NCBI GenBank assembly: GCA_027858635.1
Contig: JAQICG010000057.1
Location: 1 to 16,252 of the forward strand
DNA: 16,252 nt
Reading direction: 5' to 3'
From: Gammaproteobacteria bacterium
GTDB lineage: Bacteria; Pseudomonadota; Gammaproteobacteria; SZUA-229
Of the stretch, positions 13,124 to 16,252 are shown in pieces; within the stretch, counting starts at the first letter, position 1; every line of letters starts with the position of its first letter. The notes beneath the pieces were generated by a model that saw nothing but the letters and a program-made list of their open reading frames with translations, ran no database searches and was not told the origin of the DNA. Position numbers and translations under genes: made by a program.

Positions 13124-13597
13124 ATGCCAAGAAGAAGAGAAGTCCCCAAACGCATCGTCCTTCCGGATCCCAAGTTCGGAAGCATACAGATTGCAAAATT
13201 CGTCAATATGATTATGAAGAGCGGTAAAAAATCAACTGCCGAATCAATCATATATAAAGCGTTAGATCGCATTACTGAAAAATCAACGGAAGGCGAAGCA
13301 GTTGATGTGATGGGTAAGGCGCTGGAAAACGTGAAGCCCATGGTTGAGGTTAAATCACGCCGTGTCGGTGGCGCTACTTACCAGGTGCCTGTTGAAGTGC
13401 GTCCTGATCGTCGTAATGCATTGGCAATGCGCTGGATTATTGAGGCTTCACGTAAGCGTGGAGAAAAATCCATGCAGCTGAAGTTGGCCGGTGAGTTGAT
13501 GGATGCTTCTGAAAATCGTGGTTCTGCGGTGAAAAAACGAGAAGATACCCATCGTATGGCCGAAGCTAATAAGGCATTTGCTCACTTCCGTTGGTAG
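13124..13597 (+). CDS. rpsG: 30S ribosomal protein S7
   Basis: S7 nucleates assembly of the 16S rRNA 3' domain and lines the E site; in E. coli it represses its own operon. It has 157 residues, like the short S7 forms of most bacteria. Seen: MPRRREVPKR, LPDPKFGS, KSGKKSTAESI, VEVKSRRVGGATYQVPVEV, RRNALAMRWII, SRKRGEKSMQLKLAGELMDA and AVKKREDTHRMAEANKAFAHFRW. The ATG is 3 nt after the rpsL stop with only AAGAG as a ribosome site inside rpsL, so initiation is probably coupled to rpsL. The E. coli S7 operator occupies a rpsL-rpsG spacer of roughly 100 nt that does not exist here. Confidence 0.98.
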   Translation: MPRRREVPKRIVLPDPKFGSIQIAKFVNMIMKSGKKSTAESIIYKALDRITEKSTEGEAVDVMGKALENVKPMVEVKSRRVGGATYQVPVEVRPDRRNALAMRWIIEASRKRGEKSMQLKLAGELMDASENRGSAVKKREDTHRMAEANKAFAHFRW

Positions 13598-13622
13598 CAG
13601 GTATTTCGGATGGGTTTAAATA

Positions 13623-15719
13623 GTGGCACGTGTAACACCTATTAGTCGTTACCGGAATATCGGCATCATGGCACACATTGATGCCGGTAAAACCACGACC
13701 ACCGAGCGCATACTTTTCTATACCGGCGTTTCGCACAAGATGGGCGAAGTGCACGATGGCGCAGCCACCATGGACTGGATGGCGCAAGAGCAGGAAAGAT
13801 GGATTACGATTACTTCCGCTGCCACCACCTGTTTTTGGCGTGGTATGGAAAAACAGCACAAGCTGCACCGTATTAATATTATTGATACACCGGGGCATGT
13901 GGATTTTACCATCGAGGTAGAGCGCTCACTGCGTGTCCTAGATGGTGCCTGCGCTGTCTTTTGTGCTGTTGGCGGGGTTGAGCCGCAGTCAGAAACAGTG
14001 TGGCGACAAGCTAATAAGTACGCTGTGCCCCGAATGGTTTTTGTTAACAAGATGGACCGAATCGGCGCTAAGTTTTTGCGGGTGGTGAAGCAGATTGAAG
14101 AAAGGCTGGGGGCTAGCCCGGTTGCTATGCAGGTGGCCATTGGCTCAGAGGAGAATTTCGAGGGTGTGGTTGATCTCGTAAAAATGAAGGCTATTCATTG
14201 GAGTGAGGGCAACATGGGCTCGGAGTTTTTCGAGACTGAAATACCCGATGATCTGCAGGAACTCTGTCAGCAGAAACGAGAGCAGTTACTGGAGGCGGCA
14301 GCGGAAGCGGACGAAGAGCTCATGGATAAATATCTGGACCAGGGCGAGCTCTCTCAGGAAGATATAAAGAAAGGCATCAGAATACGTACGCTGGGAAATG
14401 AAATAGTCCCTGCATTCTGCGGCTCGGCCTTTAAGAATAAAGGCGTGCAAACAATGCTGGATGGCATTATCGATTACATGCCATCACCGATTGATGTGCC
14501 TGCAATCGAAGGCGTGCTGGATGACGGCAGCACTGCGATCCGGCCGCCCAAAGATGATGCCCCGTTTGCAGCTCTGGGTTTTAAGATTGCGACCGATTCC
14601 TTTGTCGGTAACCTGACATTTTTCCGGGTTTATTCAGGAGTGCTGAAATCGGGTGACGCAGTCTATAACCCAGTTAAAGGTAAGAAAGAGCGAGTTGGTC
14701 GAATTGTACAGATGCACGCCAATAGCCGCGAAGAAGTTTCCGAGGTCTACGCCGGCGATATCGCCGCAGCCATCGGCCTCAAGGATATTACAACAGGGGA
14801 TACCTTGTGTGCTCTCAACGATGTTATTACGCTTGAGCGAATGGATTTCCCTGATCCGGTTATATCAGTTGCGGTTGAGCCCAAAACAAAAGCCGACCAG
14901 GATAAGATGGCGGTTGCGCTTAGTAAGCTGGCATACGAGGATCCATCGTTTCGTGTTCGAACAGATGAGGAGTCCGGCCAAACCATTATTTCCGGCATGG
15001 GCGAGCTGCATCTGGAGATAATTATAGACCGCATGAAACGTGAGTTTAGTGTGGATGCAAATGTCGGTAATCCACAGGTGGCTTACCGGGAGTGCTTGCG
15101 CAAAACGGTTGAGCAGGAATCCAAGTTCGTGCGTCAGTCCGGAGGAAAGGGCCAATACGGTCATGTTTATTTGCGTATTGAGCCGAGAAAGCCGGGCGAA
15201 GGTTACGAGTTTGTGAGTGAAATTGCAGGCGGTGCAATTCCTAAAGAGTTTATTCCCGCGGTAGATAAGGGGGTGCAGGAGCAGATGAAGAATGGTGTTA
15301 TCGCCGGTTATCCTCTTGAAGATGTCAGAGTTACATTGTTCGATGGCTCCTATCATGATGTCGACTCCAGTGAAATGGCATTTAAGATTGCCGGCTCAAT
15401 GGGCTTTAGAGAAGGCGCGATGAAAGCTAGTCCGGCGCTGCTCGAGCCTATGATGAAGGTAGAGGTTGTGACGCCCGAGGAGTATATGGGTGATGTCATG
15501 GGTGATATAAACCGTCGGCGGGGCATTTTAGGCGGTATGGACGATACGCCGGCGGGAAAGATTATACGGGCCAATGTGCCGCTGTCTGAGATGTTTGGTT
15601 ACTCAACAGCTCTGCGCTCTGCAACACAGGGTCGCGCCACATACTCGATGGAATTTGATAAATACGCGGAGGCGCCAGATAGTGTGGCTGATGCAATCAT
15701 TAATGCAAGAAGAGGTTAG
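13623..15719 (+). CDS. fusA: Elongation factor G
   Basis: EF-G is the GTPase that drives tRNA-mRNA translocation and, with RRF, ribosome recycling. From GTG 13623 it has 698 residues (704 in E. coli). The G domain has P-loop AHIDAGKT (17-24), switch II DTPGH (88-92) and NKMD (about 142-145). Domain 2 has FVGNLTFFRVYSG, domain 3 GMGELHLEII, domain 4 QSGGKGQYGHV and the tip region YHDVDSSEMAFK, domain 5 LLEPMMKVEVVTPEEYMGDVMGD. Odd: residue 60 is Trp (TGG, 13800-13802) where RGITI is otherwise universal, and residue 326 is Ser (14598-14600) where the family has DPFVG. ATA (about 10), AGA/AGG (about 8) and CGA codons are frequent for such a gene. The ribosome site is weak (GGATGGG, 13608-13614). 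The frame is intact; rpsG lies 25 nt upstream, tuf 45 nt downstream. Confidence 0.96.
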   Translation: MARVTPISRYRNIGIMAHIDAGKTTTTERILFYTGVSHKMGEVHDGAATMDWMAQEQERWITITSAATTCFWRGMEKQHKLHRINIIDTPGHVDFTIEVERSLRVLDGACAVFCAVGGVEPQSETVWRQANKYAVPRMVFVNKMDRIGAKFLRVVKQIEERLGASPVAMQVAIGSEENFEGVVDLVKMKAIHWSEGNMGSEFFETEIPDDLQELCQQKREQLLEAAAEADEELMDKYLDQGELSQEDIKKGIRIRTLGNEIVPAFCGSAFKNKGVQTMLDGIIDYMPSPIDVPAIEGVLDDGSTAIRPPKDDAPFAALGFKIATDSFVGNLTFFRVYSGVLKSGDAVYNPVKGKKERVGRIVQMHANSREEVSEVYAGDIAAAIGLKDITTGDTLCALNDVITLERMDFPDPVISVAVEPKTKADQDKMAVALSKLAYEDPSFRVRTDEESGQTIISGMGELHLEIIIDRMKREFSVDANVGNPQVAYRECLRKTVEQESKFVRQSGGKGQYGHVYLRIEPRKPGEGYEFVSEIAGGAIPKEFIPAVDKGVQEQMKNGVIAGYPLEDVRVTLFDGSYHDVDSSEMAFKIAGSMGFREGAMKASPALLEPMMKVEVVTPEEYMGDVMGDINRRRGILGGMDDTPAGKIIRANVPLSEMFGYSTALRSATQGRATYSMEFDKYAEAPDSVADAIINARRG

Positions 15720-15721
15720 TA

Positions 15722-15733
15722 CCGGACTTCCGG
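15722..15733 (+). other. Small hairpin in the fusA-tuf gap
   Basis: CCGG (15722-15725) pairs with CCGG (15730-15733) around ACTT in the 45-nt fusA-tuf spacer. It is too short, and lacks a T-run, to be a terminator; no promoter is evident, so tuf is probably read from the str promoter. Confidence 0.25.
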
Positions 15734-15764
15734 GGCTAGATTTAAAGCACAAGGGTAATTAGCG

Positions 15765-16252
<488 letters not shown>

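Overview
The window is a typical gammaproteobacterial core block for translation and transcription, entirely on the + strand: 3' end of tuf (EF-Tu), tRNA-Trp, secE, nusG, rplK, rplA, rplJ, rplL, rpoB, rpoC, rpsL, rpsG, fusA, and the 5' end of a second tuf. Gammaproteobacteria are indicated by the protein sequences themselves: both RNA polymerase large subunits carry the SI1/SI2 (beta) and SI3 (beta') insertions, and RpoC keeps the E. coli residue numbering through residue 898. The rif cluster (secE to rpoC) lies directly next to the str cluster (rpsL-rpsG-fusA-tuf), bracketed by two tuf genes. This layout is usual outside the Enterobacterales (Pseudomonas and Legionella types). No mobile element, CRISPR array or accessory system is present.

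Layout. 1-402: tuf 3' end. 403-548: a T-tail-free hairpin and tRNA-Trp(CCA). 572-1489: secE and nusG, 3 nt apart. 1490-2678: a probable promoter, an L1-type autoregulatory hairpin, then rplK and rplA overlapping by one base. 2679-2959: L10-type structured leader. 2960-3922: rplJ (GTG start) and rplL. 3923-4068: a strong attenuator-like terminator and a second weaker one. 4069-12532: rpoB and rpoC (TTG start). 12533-12742: a hairpin, a near-consensus sigma70 promoter and an intrinsic-terminator hairpin right after its start site. 12743-15719: rpsL, rpsG and fusA. 15765-16252: start of the second tuf.

Together the genes make the ribosomal stalk and its base (L11, L10, L7/L12, with L1 opposite), the S12/S7 decoding-head proteins, the GTPases that act at the stalk (EF-Tu, EF-G), the RNA polymerase core, the NusG factor that links polymerase to ribosome or Rho, and SecE of the translocon. 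Regulation visible in the sequence is mostly at RNA level: L1 repression of rplKA, L10 repression of rplJL, attenuation before rpoBC, and promoter plus early terminator before rpsL.

I see no undescribed multi-gene system. The surprising content is at residue level in otherwise near-invariant proteins: RpoB has Asn where the active-site Lys equivalent to E. coli K1073 should be, EF-G has Trp for the invariant Gly of the switch I RGITI motif, EF-G has Ser for the conserved Pro of DPFVG, RpoB has Ile at the F514 rifampicin-pocket position and an insertion of about 22 residues, and the EF-Tu and L1 C-termini carry odd substitutions. fusA also uses rare-type codons (ATA, AGA, CGA) unusually often for an elongation factor. 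These could be base errors in the assembly or real relaxed or compensated evolution; both readings are testable.
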